A stretch of DNA of 64,000 bases, from contig CAKSIW010000001.1 in the NCBI GenBank assembly GCA_934463175.1, forward strand, positions 44,263-108,262, written 5' to 3'. Of the stretch, positions 17,041 to 26,924 are shown one piece after another (position 1 is the first letter of the stretch; every line of letters begins with the position of its first letter). The notes under the pieces were generated by a model. It was not told the origin of the DNA, made no database searches, and was given only the letters and a program-made list of their open reading frames with translations. The DNA is from an uncultured Clostridia bacterium (GTDB taxonomy: Bacteria; Bacillota; Clostridia; Monoglobales; Monoglobaceae). A program made the position numbers and the translations under genes.

Positions 17041-18111
17041 TTAAACTTCATTCTCCGTTTTCCCCATGTTTTTTTCTGCGTCAAGCGGTATTGCCATGTT
17101 CCATGTCCTTGTGCAGTTCAAAAATCCCATGCCGTCTTTTCCGTCCGAAACCGCAAAATATGCGCAAACAGGTCTGCCGTCCTCAAAAAGAATGAACGGA
17201 CGCTCCATATTCCCGAGATTAATCCGCCTGCCGCTCTCCGTCAGGACGTTTCGGGAATAGAAAACGCAGTTTTCTTTGAAGCTCCAATCCTTGCCGTCCG
17301 CGGAAAAGGCATAGATGCCTCCGTATTTTTCTCCGCAGATTTCTCCCGTCATGTCCTTTGCAATCATGTGATAGCCGCCGTCAAACCACAAAAAAGGATC
17401 TTCAATTTCAAGCCTCGAAGCCTTCCAGACAGTGTTGTCATCATCGCGCCGAAACGGCGACCGCACACTGTCTGCCTCTGCACGAAGCAGTGTCATGCCG
17501 CCGTAGCGGTATGGATTCACCTCCGGAGGAACATATGCTCTGCCCTTATATATCATCATAACCGAGCCGTCGTCCTTAATACACGGCGCAGGATTTGTTG
17601 TGAGGTAGCTGTCCGCCATGCCCTGCCTTGTCGGAAGGCACGGCGCGTCCTGACGTTCCCAGGGTCCGTAAACGCTCCTGCTGAATGCCGTTCCGATTCT
17701 TTTTCCCGCTCTCGCCTCAATGACACATTTGTTGCCGAGCGTTGCGTCGGACGGCAATACCTCGCCGTGATATGTTGTTCCCGTATAAAACAGGCAATAT
17801 CCATTGTCTGTTTTGACAATGTGCGGATTATGTGCCATTCTGCCGTCCCAGAACTCCGCGCCTCTTTCGGAAATAACCGTGTCGCAGTATTTAAACGGTC
17901 CGGCATATGTATCAGACACAGCATGAACAATCTCCGACTTCAGAAGCCAACCCGGGTGCATTGGATATTCACGGCTCCAGCGTGACGCAAACATGTGATA
18001 CCGTCCGTCCTCACCTTTCACAACGCTGCCGCACCAGACCCAATAACCTTCCATTTCAAAGCCGCCGTTCTCAGGCACGGGCAGCATAATATCACTTAGC
18101 TTTTCAAACAT
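17041..18111 (-). CDS. Beta-propeller glycoside hydrolase-like protein
   Basis: 356 residues, no signal peptide. Repeated blade-like segments are visible: SVVKGEDGRYHMFASRW, PHIVKTDNGYCLFYTGT, PAPCIKDDGSVMMIYKG, DPFLWFDGGYHMIAKDM and MERPFILFEDGRPVCAYFA. These five blocks of the form D-G-x-Y-H-M-F suggest the five-bladed propeller of the GH43/GH117 superfamily. The acidic catalytic residues could include the Asp of IEDPFLWFDG and a Glu near EMEGYWVW; I cannot assign a family. It precedes the CE15-like gene and directly follows the unknown gene at 18123, all in one operon. Confidence 0.7.
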   Translation of the reverse strand: MFEKLSDIMLPVPENGGFEMEGYWVWCGSVVKGEDGRYHMFASRWSREYPMHPGWLLKSEIVHAVSDTYAGPFKYCDTVISERGAEFWDGRMAHNPHIVKTDNGYCLFYTGTTYHGEVLPSDATLGNKCVIEARAGKRIGTAFSRSVYGPWERQDAPCLPTRQGMADSYLTTNPAPCIKDDGSVMMIYKGRAYVPPEVNPYRYGGMTLLRAEADSVRSPFRRDDDNTVWKASRLEIEDPFLWFDGGYHMIAKDMTGEICGEKYGGIYAFSADGKDWSFKENCVFYSRNVLTESGRRINLGNMERPFILFEDGRPVCAYFAVSDGKDGMGFLNCTRTWNMAIPLDAEKNMGKTENEV

Positions 18112-18122
18112 TACAATCTCCC

Positions 18123-19148
18123 CTATATAAACGGTCTGCGGTCAAGCACAAGCCTGAGCGGCTTATCCGTTTTCAGCTCACCCGGAAGTGCCGTCTGAAG
18201 CTCTGCCAGGGCGCACACCGTTCCGAACAGCATGTGCAGATCATTGAACCCGTCATGCGTTTTATAATCAATAGAATACAGCCAATCGGTATAGTCCGCT
18301 GCAAAGCTGTGCAGTGTCTGCATTATATCGCTGCGCCTGTAGCCGCTTTGCCTTAATGCACGCGTCAGGCAGTATGCCCAGTCAACCTCCAGAAATCCGA
18401 TATACTGTCCGAACTTGTCACTGTCATAGCCGCAGCGTTTGCTTCCGATTTTGTGTCCGCTGTACAAATCAAGACAGGTGTCGATTATTTTCTCGGGATA
18501 TGCGATTTTTTGTTTTGCATACTCAATGTTGAACAGATAGTGAAAGCCGCCGCCCATATATTCAAACATTTCTGCATCACCGCTGAGAATTTCTCCCTTC
18601 TTCCAAAAGCCGCATTCGGGGTCGGCGTTCTCCCAAAGCCACTTAAAATATGACTCCTCCCACTCTGCACCGACCGAATCGGTCAGCTTGAGTGCCGCAT
18701 ATATTCCTGCACCTTGGTGAGCCTGCGGCCACGGCGTGTTCTTCCAGTCAAGTCCGTCAAGCAGGTCACGCAAGCCGTTCACGCTTGCATATTTCATCAG
18801 TGCCTTCAAAGGATAAAGCGGCTTTTGGTCAAACAGCTCCAGTGCCGCAATGCAGTGTGCCGTTGTGTGAATCGGGTGATGTGTGTCCTCCCTGAAAAGT
18901 CCGCTTTCCCTGTCCTGCATTGCCTGAAGAGTCTCATAATGCGCTCTGCGGCTCTCCTCATTTTTCGGAAATTTATTTATGCTGTAGAGAATGTTCACCG
19001 CATCAGCACAGCCATATTCGTTCAATCCCATTTTCCTGTCACATTTTTCATTCTGCCACAGATACCGCGAATATTCACCCTCGGCGGCAAGTCTGTGACT
19101 TTGAACAGTCTCATATATCCTGTCTGTCAATTCCTGAAGCTTTATCAT
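18123..19148 (-). CDS. Unknown cytoplasmic protein, alpha/alpha-barrel-like
   Basis: A 341-residue protein that I do not recognise as a named family. It is helical with repeating aromatic/small patterns (HTTAHCIAALELF, PWPQAHQGAGIYAALKLT, GGGFHYLFNIEYAKQ, EVDWAYCLTRALRQSGY, HDGFNDLHMLFGTVCALAELQ), resembling toroidal (alpha/alpha)6 glycosidases or terpene-cyclase-like barrels. Conserved-looking acidic and histidine residues (DWKNTPWPQAH, HDGFNDLH) could form an active site. There is no signal peptide. The ATG at 19148 has GGGAGG seven bases upstream; the TTG at 19154 is a weaker option. It is two bases after the stop of the upstream SLH-type gene. A role in oligosaccharide processing is inferred from its neighbours. 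Confidence 0.65.
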   Translation of the reverse strand: MIKLQELTDRIYETVQSHRLAAEGEYSRYLWQNEKCDRKMGLNEYGCADAVNILYSINKFPKNEESRRAHYETLQAMQDRESGLFREDTHHPIHTTAHCIAALELFDQKPLYPLKALMKYASVNGLRDLLDGLDWKNTPWPQAHQGAGIYAALKLTDSVGAEWEESYFKWLWENADPECGFWKKGEILSGDAEMFEYMGGGFHYLFNIEYAKQKIAYPEKIIDTCLDLYSGHKIGSKRCGYDSDKFGQYIGFLEVDWAYCLTRALRQSGYRRSDIMQTLHSFAADYTDWLYSIDYKTHDGFNDLHMLFGTVCALAELQTALPGELKTDKPLRLVLDRRPFI

Positions 19149-19150
19149 TG

Positions 19151-21766
19151 TCAATCCTCCCTGTAAATAAACACATTTCTCACCTTGCCCCAGTTTTTCT
19201 GAAGCACAACACTGTCACCCTCATGAATCTCCGATGCCGATATTTTCCTCAGAGTGCTTCTGTCCGGATTAATCAGATAGTATGCAACGTTCGTATGAAC
19301 ATAATGCGGACGAACCTCTCCCGATATGTCAACCATGAGAATGTCGTCATGCTTTGCGTTCAGCTTTCCGTATGTCATGCTGAGTGCCCAGTGTCCGCTG
19401 CCCCAGTTCACTGTTTTTCCCGTGCCGTTTTGTATTCGCGGCTCACGCGGATCGCCCGGACGGAATATAACCCTGAAATCCGTTATTTTCCCTGCTGCCT
19501 GACGTGCCTCGATTATATCGCCGGACACAAGATCGCCGAGTCTCACTCCGTCATACCACATTCCCTCGGAATATGCCTCTATGCTCAAATCATCAGCAGA
19601 AACATCTGTCATTGCGCCGTTCTGCCACCCGCTGACCGTGCATTGAATATCACCGTCCGCATTCGCTGACATTCCGACGGTGTCAACGACAATCCAGTTC
19701 TGATATGCCGAAAACGCCGATGTATTATCCGACATCATGACCGCCGCCTGTGCTTTGTAGTATTTGTCAATCGAATACAGTGTGCAAGCCTCGTTTGTCT
19801 GAACGCTGTTGCCGCGGTAATCCATTTTTCTTATCACATAATAACTGTCGTCGCTGTCCTTGTCCTTCGGTACGGCAAAAACGGGAATCCCCGTGCATAA
19901 ATATTTGTGTGCAAGGACTCCGTAATAATAGTTCGAGTTTGTCGGCGCGGTGAAATCCTCCGTCAGCGGATATTCAATTTTCCCGATTTCTCCCGTTGTA
20001 TTGTAATACGGCAGCCACAGCTCTTTCACCTCGTCCTTTCCGTTCGTCTCATACCGAATCAGCGTCCGATAATCGGCAGAGCTTCCGCGTATTGCGTTCA
20101 CCGCCTCGGAATGTGTCATAACAGCACCTTCCGTGTCTCCGCCCGTATGGATTACCGGTTTTTTGACAAGTCCGAACAGCTTCATTTCACCGTCCTCAGT
20201 GAAAATTTTGAGCGTTGCCGTGCTTCCGTCGATTTTTTCCTCCGAGCCTGCCTTGATGAGATAGCCGAAGCTGTATCCGCGGCTGTAATCAACATCGGCA
20301 ACAAGTCCTGCTCCGTCTATTATGAACGTATATTCTTTCCCCGCCTGAGGCTGTTCAATTTCATAATAATTCTTCTGCGCCTCCAGTAAAAGCGGCGATA
20401 CGCGGTATTCCGTGCCGTCAATGCGATATATGTTCCCCTTCTTTATGCTCTCCAGCTTTCCCGTCACCCTTTGCATATCAAGCCTTGCTTTCGTATACGT
20501 CACAGCTGCGCCCGATATATTCTCCGCAATCGAAATAATTCCGTTCGTCTGTATGTCCTCCGCAGACACCGCCGCACCGTTTTTGGTCAGTATGACATGT
20601 GTTTTCGGATCATCTGGCATGGTCTCAAAAAACCGCTTTCCGCCATATTCCATGTCATATTTAAACCTGACTGTTCCGTCCGCTCCTGCCTCGGCAATCG
20701 GATATGACAGATATTTCTCAATCATAACGACATCATATCCGCCCGAGCCGTCATTGTCAATGATTGTCAGGCTGCTGCCATCGGTGTAGTATCTGTCTGC
20801 AAGCCCTTTCTCGTATGTTCCGACAAAAACCCCGTTATAAAGCAGCCTTGCCCGACTGCTGATTGTATAGGTTATGCGTTTTTCATCATCAAATTCAATT
20901 GACCCCGTGCGCATTTCAACCTCTTCAGCACAAGAAAAACTCTGAACCTTGTTTTTGTCTGTCAGCTCCGCCAAAATCACGGTGTTTTCTTCGGTTTCAA
21001 CAAAGAAGTTCACCTCTCTGCCAATCACCTGCTCCCGGATTGCGTCCGCGCTGCACTTATATGAAATGTCATCAATGCAGATTTCGTCCTCCTCAATCCT
21101 GTTTGACGGATAGAGACTCTCACCGTATATACTCGTGACAATTCCGCGTTTCAAAACAATTCCGTATCTCAGTTCCAGCAGTGAACCTCTGCTGCTTCTC
21201 TGCCAGCTTTCATGATAGCCCGTCACGTAATAATCAGGTTCGGCAAGCTCCGTGCTTACGGTGTTATAAAGAATCTGTGCAAACTCGCCCTGTGTGATTT
21301 TCTCACCGTCACGGAACGTGATGTTCCTCAAAATTCCGTTGCGGCGCGCCGCATTCAGTCCGTCATTGAAGCTTGTTCCCCGCCTTATGTGTCCCGATAT
21401 TCTGCCTGCCGCATAGATTGCATCATTTTGTGTCGGCTTGCTGAGATTCGTGCCCGCGGCAATGATTCCAAGCTCCTCCAAGCCTTTCTGAACCGTTTCC
21501 CCGTCCGCCGTATCCCCGAAAACAATCGTACCGAACCCCTTCAAAAATGCTGTTTTGTCTGTCGGCTCTGTGCGGTTCAGGCTTTCCGTATCCAGAACTC
21601 CGATATAATCCAGCAGTCTTTGGATTATGTCATATTCCTTTGCCGTGCCTCCGCTCAGAAATATATCCTCAACACGTTTATCCTCCTGCCACAAATCATC
21701 CGGAACCGCAGCTGCGTTCACAAAAAGGGTTGCTGCCGCAAGTATTGCCGCAATAAGCTTTTTCAT
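19151..21766 (-). CDS. Large exported SLH-type protein, family 1 (locus A member)
   Basis: 871 residues with a signal peptide (MKKLIAAILAAATLFVNAAA). Residues ~25-200 look like degenerate SLH repeats (IIQRLLDYIGVL, then GFGTIVFGD; LEELGIIAAGTNLSKPTQNDAIYAAGRI; FRDGEKITQGEFAQILYN). The remaining ~650 residues are beta-rich and unrecognised, with the landmarks KRGIVTSIYG, NGVFVGTYEKG, DNDGSGGYDVVMIEKYL and GYSFGYLIKAGS. The same landmarks recur in the 859-residue protein of locus B, so the two are paralogues. The ATG at 21766 has GGAGGG ten bases upstream; the ATG at 21775 is too close to it. It is probably held on the cell wall, with an unknown function in glycan capture. Confidence 0.72.
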   Translation of the reverse strand: MKKLIAAILAAATLFVNAAAVPDDLWQEDKRVEDIFLSGGTAKEYDIIQRLLDYIGVLDTESLNRTEPTDKTAFLKGFGTIVFGDTADGETVQKGLEELGIIAAGTNLSKPTQNDAIYAAGRISGHIRRGTSFNDGLNAARRNGILRNITFRDGEKITQGEFAQILYNTVSTELAEPDYYVTGYHESWQRSSRGSLLELRYGIVLKRGIVTSIYGESLYPSNRIEEDEICIDDISYKCSADAIREQVIGREVNFFVETEENTVILAELTDKNKVQSFSCAEEVEMRTGSIEFDDEKRITYTISSRARLLYNGVFVGTYEKGLADRYYTDGSSLTIIDNDGSGGYDVVMIEKYLSYPIAEAGADGTVRFKYDMEYGGKRFFETMPDDPKTHVILTKNGAAVSAEDIQTNGIISIAENISGAAVTYTKARLDMQRVTGKLESIKKGNIYRIDGTEYRVSPLLLEAQKNYYEIEQPQAGKEYTFIIDGAGLVADVDYSRGYSFGYLIKAGSEEKIDGSTATLKIFTEDGEMKLFGLVKKPVIHTGGDTEGAVMTHSEAVNAIRGSSADYRTLIRYETNGKDEVKELWLPYYNTTGEIGKIEYPLTEDFTAPTNSNYYYGVLAHKYLCTGIPVFAVPKDKDSDDSYYVIRKMDYRGNSVQTNEACTLYSIDKYYKAQAAVMMSDNTSAFSAYQNWIVVDTVGMSANADGDIQCTVSGWQNGAMTDVSADDLSIEAYSEGMWYDGVRLGDLVSGDIIEARQAAGKITDFRVIFRPGDPREPRIQNGTGKTVNWGSGHWALSMTYGKLNAKHDDILMVDISGEVRPHYVHTNVAYYLINPDRSTLRKISASEIHEGDSVVLQKNWGKVRNVFIYRED

Positions 21767-21781
21767 ATTATGCATTCCCTC

Positions 21782-24700
21782 CTATTCCTGTTTTGCCGTC
21801 TGTTCCGCTGCGCGGCTGATGATTCTGTCGGTCAGTGCCGCAGCCTCCGCACGGCTGAGACTGCTCACGGGGTTGAACCGTCCGCTCTCATCGCCTGTGA
21901 ACAAGCCGCTCGCCTTTGCCGCCGCAACATAGCCCTTTGCCCAATCTGAAACACTCGAAAAATCAACAAACAAATCATCTCCGAAATCGTTCTCAGCCGA
22001 AATTTTCAGAATGTTCACAATGAGCTTTGCAGCCTCCTCGCGCGAAATGACATCGTTCGGTCTGAAGCTTATGTCCTCCGAAATCATTTTCAAAGCCAGT
22101 GCACGGCTCACATATTCCGCAAACCAGTCATCAGGGGCAACATCGTCAAAGCAAAGTTCCGCGCCGTCACCCTCCGTTTTTGTTCCTCTCATGATGAGCG
22201 CAAGAAATTCGGCTCTTGATATGCTGTCCTCGGGTCTGAACCGTGAATCCTTTGAAATCACGCCCTGCTCCGCAAGCTTTTCGATAATATCCTTCGCCCA
22301 GTGACCTTCAATGTCTGAAAATCCGTCCTTTTTCACGTCATTTCCGATTTTATCCTCATCGGGGTCGGGCTGTTCCTCTGCGGCAGAACCGCTGTTCTTT
22401 CCGGATAGGGCAAATCCGCCCCCTCCGCCTCCTCCTCCGCCGGAGAATCCGCCGCCTCCCGATTCGGAAGCCGCAACCGTCACATATGCGCTCGCCGCGG
22501 TGTTTCCGTTTGTCGGAATCTGTTCACTGCCCGCCGTCACCTCAACGCATATGCGCTTTCCAGCCGTGCTCTGCGGAAGAGTTATTGTTCTTCCGCTTCC
22601 GATGACCGCACCGTCCGAATCCTTCCAGACAATCAGGCTTTCTCCCTCGGGGTCGCCGTTTATGTCATAATATTTATAAACTGCCGTCACACTCGCACCT
22701 GCCCTGACCGTCCCCGATATTGAAACCTCGGAAACCTGCGGGGCGGACGGCATAAGATAACGCTGTGATGTGACAGTTTCTCCCTGTGTCGGATTAACCT
22801 CGTTTTTCGGAGTTACAGTGAAATATACATACTTTCCGAACAGGCTCTCCTCAACCGTCACGGAAAAGCCGTTTTCACCGTCGCTTGAAATTTCCGAACC
22901 GGCAGATGCCGCATCGGCTGCCGCATACCAGTGAATTTCTGTTCCCGATTCGGCATCTCCGTTTTCATCGTGATAGGTGTATGCAGGAGTCAGAACCTCA
23001 CCTGCCTTCAGCTTTCCCGAAACCGAAAGGCTCACCGCCGCCGGCGCAAACGGTGCCGCGAACGGTTCGCTGAATGTCTCGTCGCCGACAGCGTTTTCAG
23101 CCTCCGAATCCGACATCGGAATGACCGAAAACACGATATGACGGTTCAGATCATCGCTTGTAATCGTGTAGGAATAGCCCTCTCCGATTTTCACAAGACC
23201 GTTTTCTGTTTTCCTGTACCACGAAAGAACGCTTGCGCTCTCGCGGTCCGATGAGTTTTCGTCCGAAAATTCATACATGCCTTCAATGACTGCGCCAATC
23301 TCGGATTCGCCCGTAATTGTCAGGTTTGACGCAACAGGCTTGATGTCTTCAACAACCCTGAACGCAATTTCTCTTGTTTCCGCGCCTGCCGTCAGCACTG
23401 CCGCATATTCTCCCGTGTTTCGCAGAACATATCCGTTTTCGGCTTCGGCAAAATCATCGTTTCCCCTCTTTATCATGAGCGTGCATTCCACACCTGCCGT
23501 CTCCGTATATCTGACAGTATAGCCCTTTCCGTAAACACCGCCATCGGTTATGTTAATCCTTGGAGTTTCCGACGTGCGGAACTCAAGCTCACCCGAAACG
23601 AAATCGCCCTTGAAGTCTGAAATTCCGTCGGGAACAACTCTGACCGACGCACCGCGTTTAAGCTCCGCGGACGGCTTAACCGTCACAGTGAACCCGTCTA
23701 TCAGCACACTGCAATCCTTCAGCACGCCGTTCTCATACAGCTTGCAGCTGCCGCCCGCTGAGAGCATATAATCATATGTCATTCTGATCTCATCAATCTC
23801 GTGTGTGAAAGCCGTTGCGCCGTTTTCGGGCTTTGAGGACACGCACACCGCCTTTTCAGCCGTCATATAGCCGTTTGATGTGCATATTCCGCGCAAATCC
23901 GCAATCAGTCCGTCTCGCACCGAATCCCCGTCATAGTATCCGAGATATTCAAATGCCTGTCTGACCTCGCTCTCCGACGCCTCGGGGTTCTGCGACACCG
24001 CCGTGACAAAATCGTTCATTGCCCTGTTGAAATATGAAACCGACACACCGCAGAATCTGCTTGACGAATAGTCATTCTGACACGGCGAATAGCCTATATA
24101 CGGTATTTTTACACTACTCAGCTCCGCCGTATATTCAATATCCCATGTTTCCTTTTCCGCACCGCCGTTCGGATATAGCTTCATTCTGATTGTGTCCGCG
24201 CCGTCCGAACGCGTCTCAATTTCCATCACGCAGTCCATGAATCCCGGTGCCTTCGCATTTATATCGGCATTGCCGAGCACAACCTTGCCGTCAACGCAAA
24301 TCTGCGGCACCATATATGTCAGGCTGCTGTCCAGCTTATATCCCATATAAAGCTTGTCACTGCCGAGCATAAATCTGAGATCCGCTGCCGTCTTGTGGCT
24401 GTCCGATGTTCCAACCGCCGCTGCGGTTATTTTAAATGTATAAACGCCGTCCCTTGCAAGATTTACGGGTGTTTCAAGAGCTCTGTAGATCGGCGTGGGC
24501 GACGGATTTGAAATTGTTATCCTGTTTGAATATATCTGATACACAAAATCATCTGCCGACGGCACCTTGTAGGAATCGGGGCTGAGCGACCAGTTGAAGC
24601 TGAAGCCCGTGCCTGCCGACCTGCCCTGATAGTCATATTCCGACATTTTGATTTGTTCCCAGTTTTTGCTTGTTCCCCAGTAATATGAAAAACCGTCCGC

Positions 24701-26776
24701 CGCGATTGTCTCTCTTAAAACCGTTCCGCTGTCCGTTTCAGCCTTTTTATCCGTCACGACAATCCTGTTGCTCTCAACACTTTCGCCCGCATACGGAGGC
24801 TCCGTGCTTTTCGGAGTCACAACCGCGACAACCGTGCTGCCCTTTGCAATGTTTTCAAGCGTCAGCTCCCTGCCTGTGCCCAAAACCTTGCCTGTCACGG
24901 CATTCTTCCATTCAATGACAGTCTCGCCCTCGGGGTCGCCGTTCTCGTCCATATATGTATATGCTGCCTCCAGTCTTCCGCCGATGACTCCGCTGCCCGA
25001 AATCATGACACCCTGTGCCTGCGGTGCCATCGGCATTGCGAACCGCTCCGACACTGCTTCTTCGCCCTCTTCGGGATATGCAACGCTGATTGGTTTCACT
25101 GTGAAATATACATATTTCCCGAACAAATCCTCCGTGACCGTGAATTTATTGTCCGCGGTCAGCCTGTCCGTTATCTCAGCGCCCTCCGACACCCTGTCGT
25201 CAGCCGCAAAAAGCCTGATTATGCTTTCTCCCTCGTCATCGCTGTTGTCATCATAGAACACATAGCTCACCCGGAGAACATTCCCTGCTTTTATGCTTCC
25301 CTCAATCGTGAGCGACCTCGCCTCGGGTGCTGACGCCAAGGTCACCTCAATTCCAAACTCGCGGCTTTCGGTCAGTTCCCCTCTTTGCGCCGTGAGCCTC
25401 ACAACATAATTTCCGACCTCCATGAGTCTGTGTCCGTTTTCAATCGGCTCACCGTCAAGCTCAGCCGAATATACATCACCCTCGGTCTCCGTCCAGCGGA
25501 TATAGAAGCCCTGCCCGTATTTTCCGCCGTCCGCAATGTTTATCTGCGGAAAGAATGAGGTTGTAAACTCAATGCCCTCGGTCACCGCGTCGCCCTTATA
25601 GTCGGTCATGCCGTGCGGAGTGACACGAACGGTTTTTCCCTCGCCGACCTCCTCCGAAAGGGTGATTTCAAATTTATTTTCATTCTGACTGACCTGTCCT
25701 TCCGCGGCTTCTCCGTCAATTGTGACGTCAAAATCCGCACCGTCCTCAATCAGATAATCATATTCAATTTTAATTGTCCGCGCGTCCGCCGCGGAAACTG
25801 TTTCGCCGTTATTCGGCTCTGAAGCCGCAACAGACGCATAACGCGCACTGTCCGCTCCCGTCTCTGCGCACTTTTCATTCAGTGCGGCAATATATGCGTC
25901 CTTTTCCGCACCGTTCGGATATTTTGCAAGCTTTGCATATGCAAACCTCAGCTCCTCCTCTGTCGGTGCAGCCTTCTCCGCAATTTCGCGTATTCTGTTC
26001 TCCAGTGTCTGATTCTCATATTCAAATTTAACTGCCGTGAACCTCGATGATGAGCTGCCGCTCTGACACGGCGAATAGCCCAGCCAGGCAATCTGACGTC
26101 CCGAAAGCTCGGCAGACGTTTCAATGTCCCAGTCCTCGGGTTCGCTCTCATCAATGGGGTACGCTTTGAGGCGCACCGCGTCCTCCCGTTCATCGTTAAT
26201 TTCCATTTCAAGCTTAATGGTATAGTATTTGTTCATCTCCATGTCCGCCGCACCGCACAGAACATCTCCGCCTGCCGAAAGCTGCGGCATGATTGCACTC
26301 AGGTCATCGTTATATTTCATTCCGAAAAACAAATCCTCCGAGCCTGCGCGGAAGCGGAAATCAAGAGCTTCTTTTGCAGCATCGTTTGCAGGTCTTGCCT
26401 GAACCGAATAGGTTAAAATGTATGTTCCCTCCGAAAGGGAAACAGGCTCGGAAAGTGCGCGGAATATCGGCGCGCTGTCATATTTTGATATTGTTTTTCG
26501 TCCCGCAATAATCTGATATGCTTCCCTCGACGGCACCTCATAGCTGTTCTCCGATGCTGACCAATTGAATTTGAAGCCCACACCCGTGACTTCACCGCCG
26601 TAATCATATTCCGAGATATTCTTCTGTGACCAGTTTGCGGTTTGTCCCCAGTCATATGAAAAGCTGTCCTCCGCAATCAGTCTGCCAAACTCGGGGAAAT
26701 CGCTTTCAGCCGCCGCAGGTAAAGAAAGCGTCAAAAGCTGTGTCAATGCCACAAAAAACGCCAAGCCTTTTTTCAT
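21782..26776 (-). CDS. Giant SLH-anchored protein with duplicated beta-sandwich modules
   Basis: 1,664 residues. After a signal peptide come two copies of a ~225-residue module (about 30-250 and 690-915) sharing DSFSYDWG/DGFSYYWG, the block SEYDY, then FNWS, YEVPS/YKVPS, FRALSEPV/YRALETPV and LGYSPCQ/IGYSPCQ. The module looks like a carbohydrate-binding or LamG-like sandwich. Each is followed by helical and Big-like segments and by Ig-like repeats of the form AAYTYMDENGDPEGETVIEWK. A glycine-rich linker near 1436-1458 leads to three SLH motifs (about 1489-1655; DIEGHWAKDIIEKLAEQGVI, FDDVAPDDWFAEYVSRAL, FSSVSDWAKGYVAAAKASGL) that bind secondary cell-wall polymer. It is probably a surface glycan-binding protein; no catalytic domain was recognised. 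Confidence 0.82.
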   Translation of the reverse strand: MKKGLAFFVALTQLLTLSLPAAAESDFPEFGRLIAEDSFSYDWGQTANWSQKNISEYDYGGEVTGVGFKFNWSASENSYEVPSREAYQIIAGRKTISKYDSAPIFRALSEPVSLSEGTYILTYSVQARPANDAAKEALDFRFRAGSEDLFFGMKYNDDLSAIMPQLSAGGDVLCGAADMEMNKYYTIKLEMEINDEREDAVRLKAYPIDESEPEDWDIETSAELSGRQIAWLGYSPCQSGSSSSRFTAVKFEYENQTLENRIREIAEKAAPTEEELRFAYAKLAKYPNGAEKDAYIAALNEKCAETGADSARYASVAASEPNNGETVSAADARTIKIEYDYLIEDGADFDVTIDGEAAEGQVSQNENKFEITLSEEVGEGKTVRVTPHGMTDYKGDAVTEGIEFTTSFFPQINIADGGKYGQGFYIRWTETEGDVYSAELDGEPIENGHRLMEVGNYVVRLTAQRGELTESREFGIEVTLASAPEARSLTIEGSIKAGNVLRVSYVFYDDNSDDEGESIIRLFAADDRVSEGAEITDRLTADNKFTVTEDLFGKYVYFTVKPISVAYPEEGEEAVSERFAMPMAPQAQGVMISGSGVIGGRLEAAYTYMDENGDPEGETVIEWKNAVTGKVLGTGRELTLENIAKGSTVVAVVTPKSTEPPYAGESVESNRIVVTDKKAETDSGTVLRETIAADGFSYYWGTSKNWEQIKMSEYDYQGRSAGTGFSFNWSLSPDSYKVPSADDFVYQIYSNRITISNPSPTPIYRALETPVNLARDGVYTFKITAAAVGTSDSHKTAADLRFMLGSDKLYMGYKLDSSLTYMVPQICVDGKVVLGNADINAKAPGFMDCVMEIETRSDGADTIRMKLYPNGGAEKETWDIEYTAELSSVKIPYIGYSPCQNDYSSSRFCGVSVSYFNRAMNDFVTAVSQNPEASESEVRQAFEYLGYYDGDSVRDGLIADLRGICTSNGYMTAEKAVCVSSKPENGATAFTHEIDEIRMTYDYMLSAGGSCKLYENGVLKDCSVLIDGFTVTVKPSAELKRGASVRVVPDGISDFKGDFVSGELEFRTSETPRINITDGGVYGKGYTVRYTETAGVECTLMIKRGNDDFAEAENGYVLRNTGEYAAVLTAGAETREIAFRVVEDIKPVASNLTITGESEIGAVIEGMYEFSDENSSDRESASVLSWYRKTENGLVKIGEGYSYTITSDDLNRHIVFSVIPMSDSEAENAVGDETFSEPFAAPFAPAAVSLSVSGKLKAGEVLTPAYTYHDENGDAESGTEIHWYAAADAASAGSEISSDGENGFSVTVEESLFGKYVYFTVTPKNEVNPTQGETVTSQRYLMPSAPQVSEVSISGTVRAGASVTAVYKYYDINGDPEGESLIVWKDSDGAVIGSGRTITLPQSTAGKRICVEVTAGSEQIPTNGNTAASAYVTVAASESGGGGFSGGGGGGGGGFALSGKNSGSAAEEQPDPDEDKIGNDVKKDGFSDIEGHWAKDIIEKLAEQGVISKDSRFRPEDSISRAEFLALIMRGTKTEGDGAELCFDDVAPDDWFAEYVSRALALKMISEDISFRPNDVISREEAAKLIVNILKISAENDFGDDLFVDFSSVSDWAKGYVAAAKASGLFTGDESGRFNPVSSLSRAEAAALTDRIISRAAEQTAKQE

Positions 26777-26858
26777 TTCCGTTTCACACCTTCCTCAATT
26801 TTATTTTTGAACCAACAATCTCTCACTGTTATCCCTCATGATTTCACTTCGAAAAGTG

Positions 26859-26905
26859 CAGGAAGCCTTGCCCGCACATGCATTTTTGCGCGGGCAATCT
26901 TCCTG
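26859..26905 (-). terminator. Strong hairpin inside the locus A operon
   Basis: CAGGAAG...TTGCCCGC pairs with GCGGGCAA...CTTCCTG across a 13-base loop, with a short T-run on either side. It lies between the 666- and 1,664-residue protein genes and may lower expression of the downstream genes or protect the upstream mRNA end. Confidence 0.55.
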
Positions 26906-26924
26906 TTTTCTTTGCAGAACCGTC

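Noticed and set aside
22400..22470. C-rich plus-strand tract as a regulatory G-quadruplex
   Set aside because: It is fully explained as codons for a glycine-rich linker before SLH repeats; the same kind of linker is encoded near 46.6 kb.
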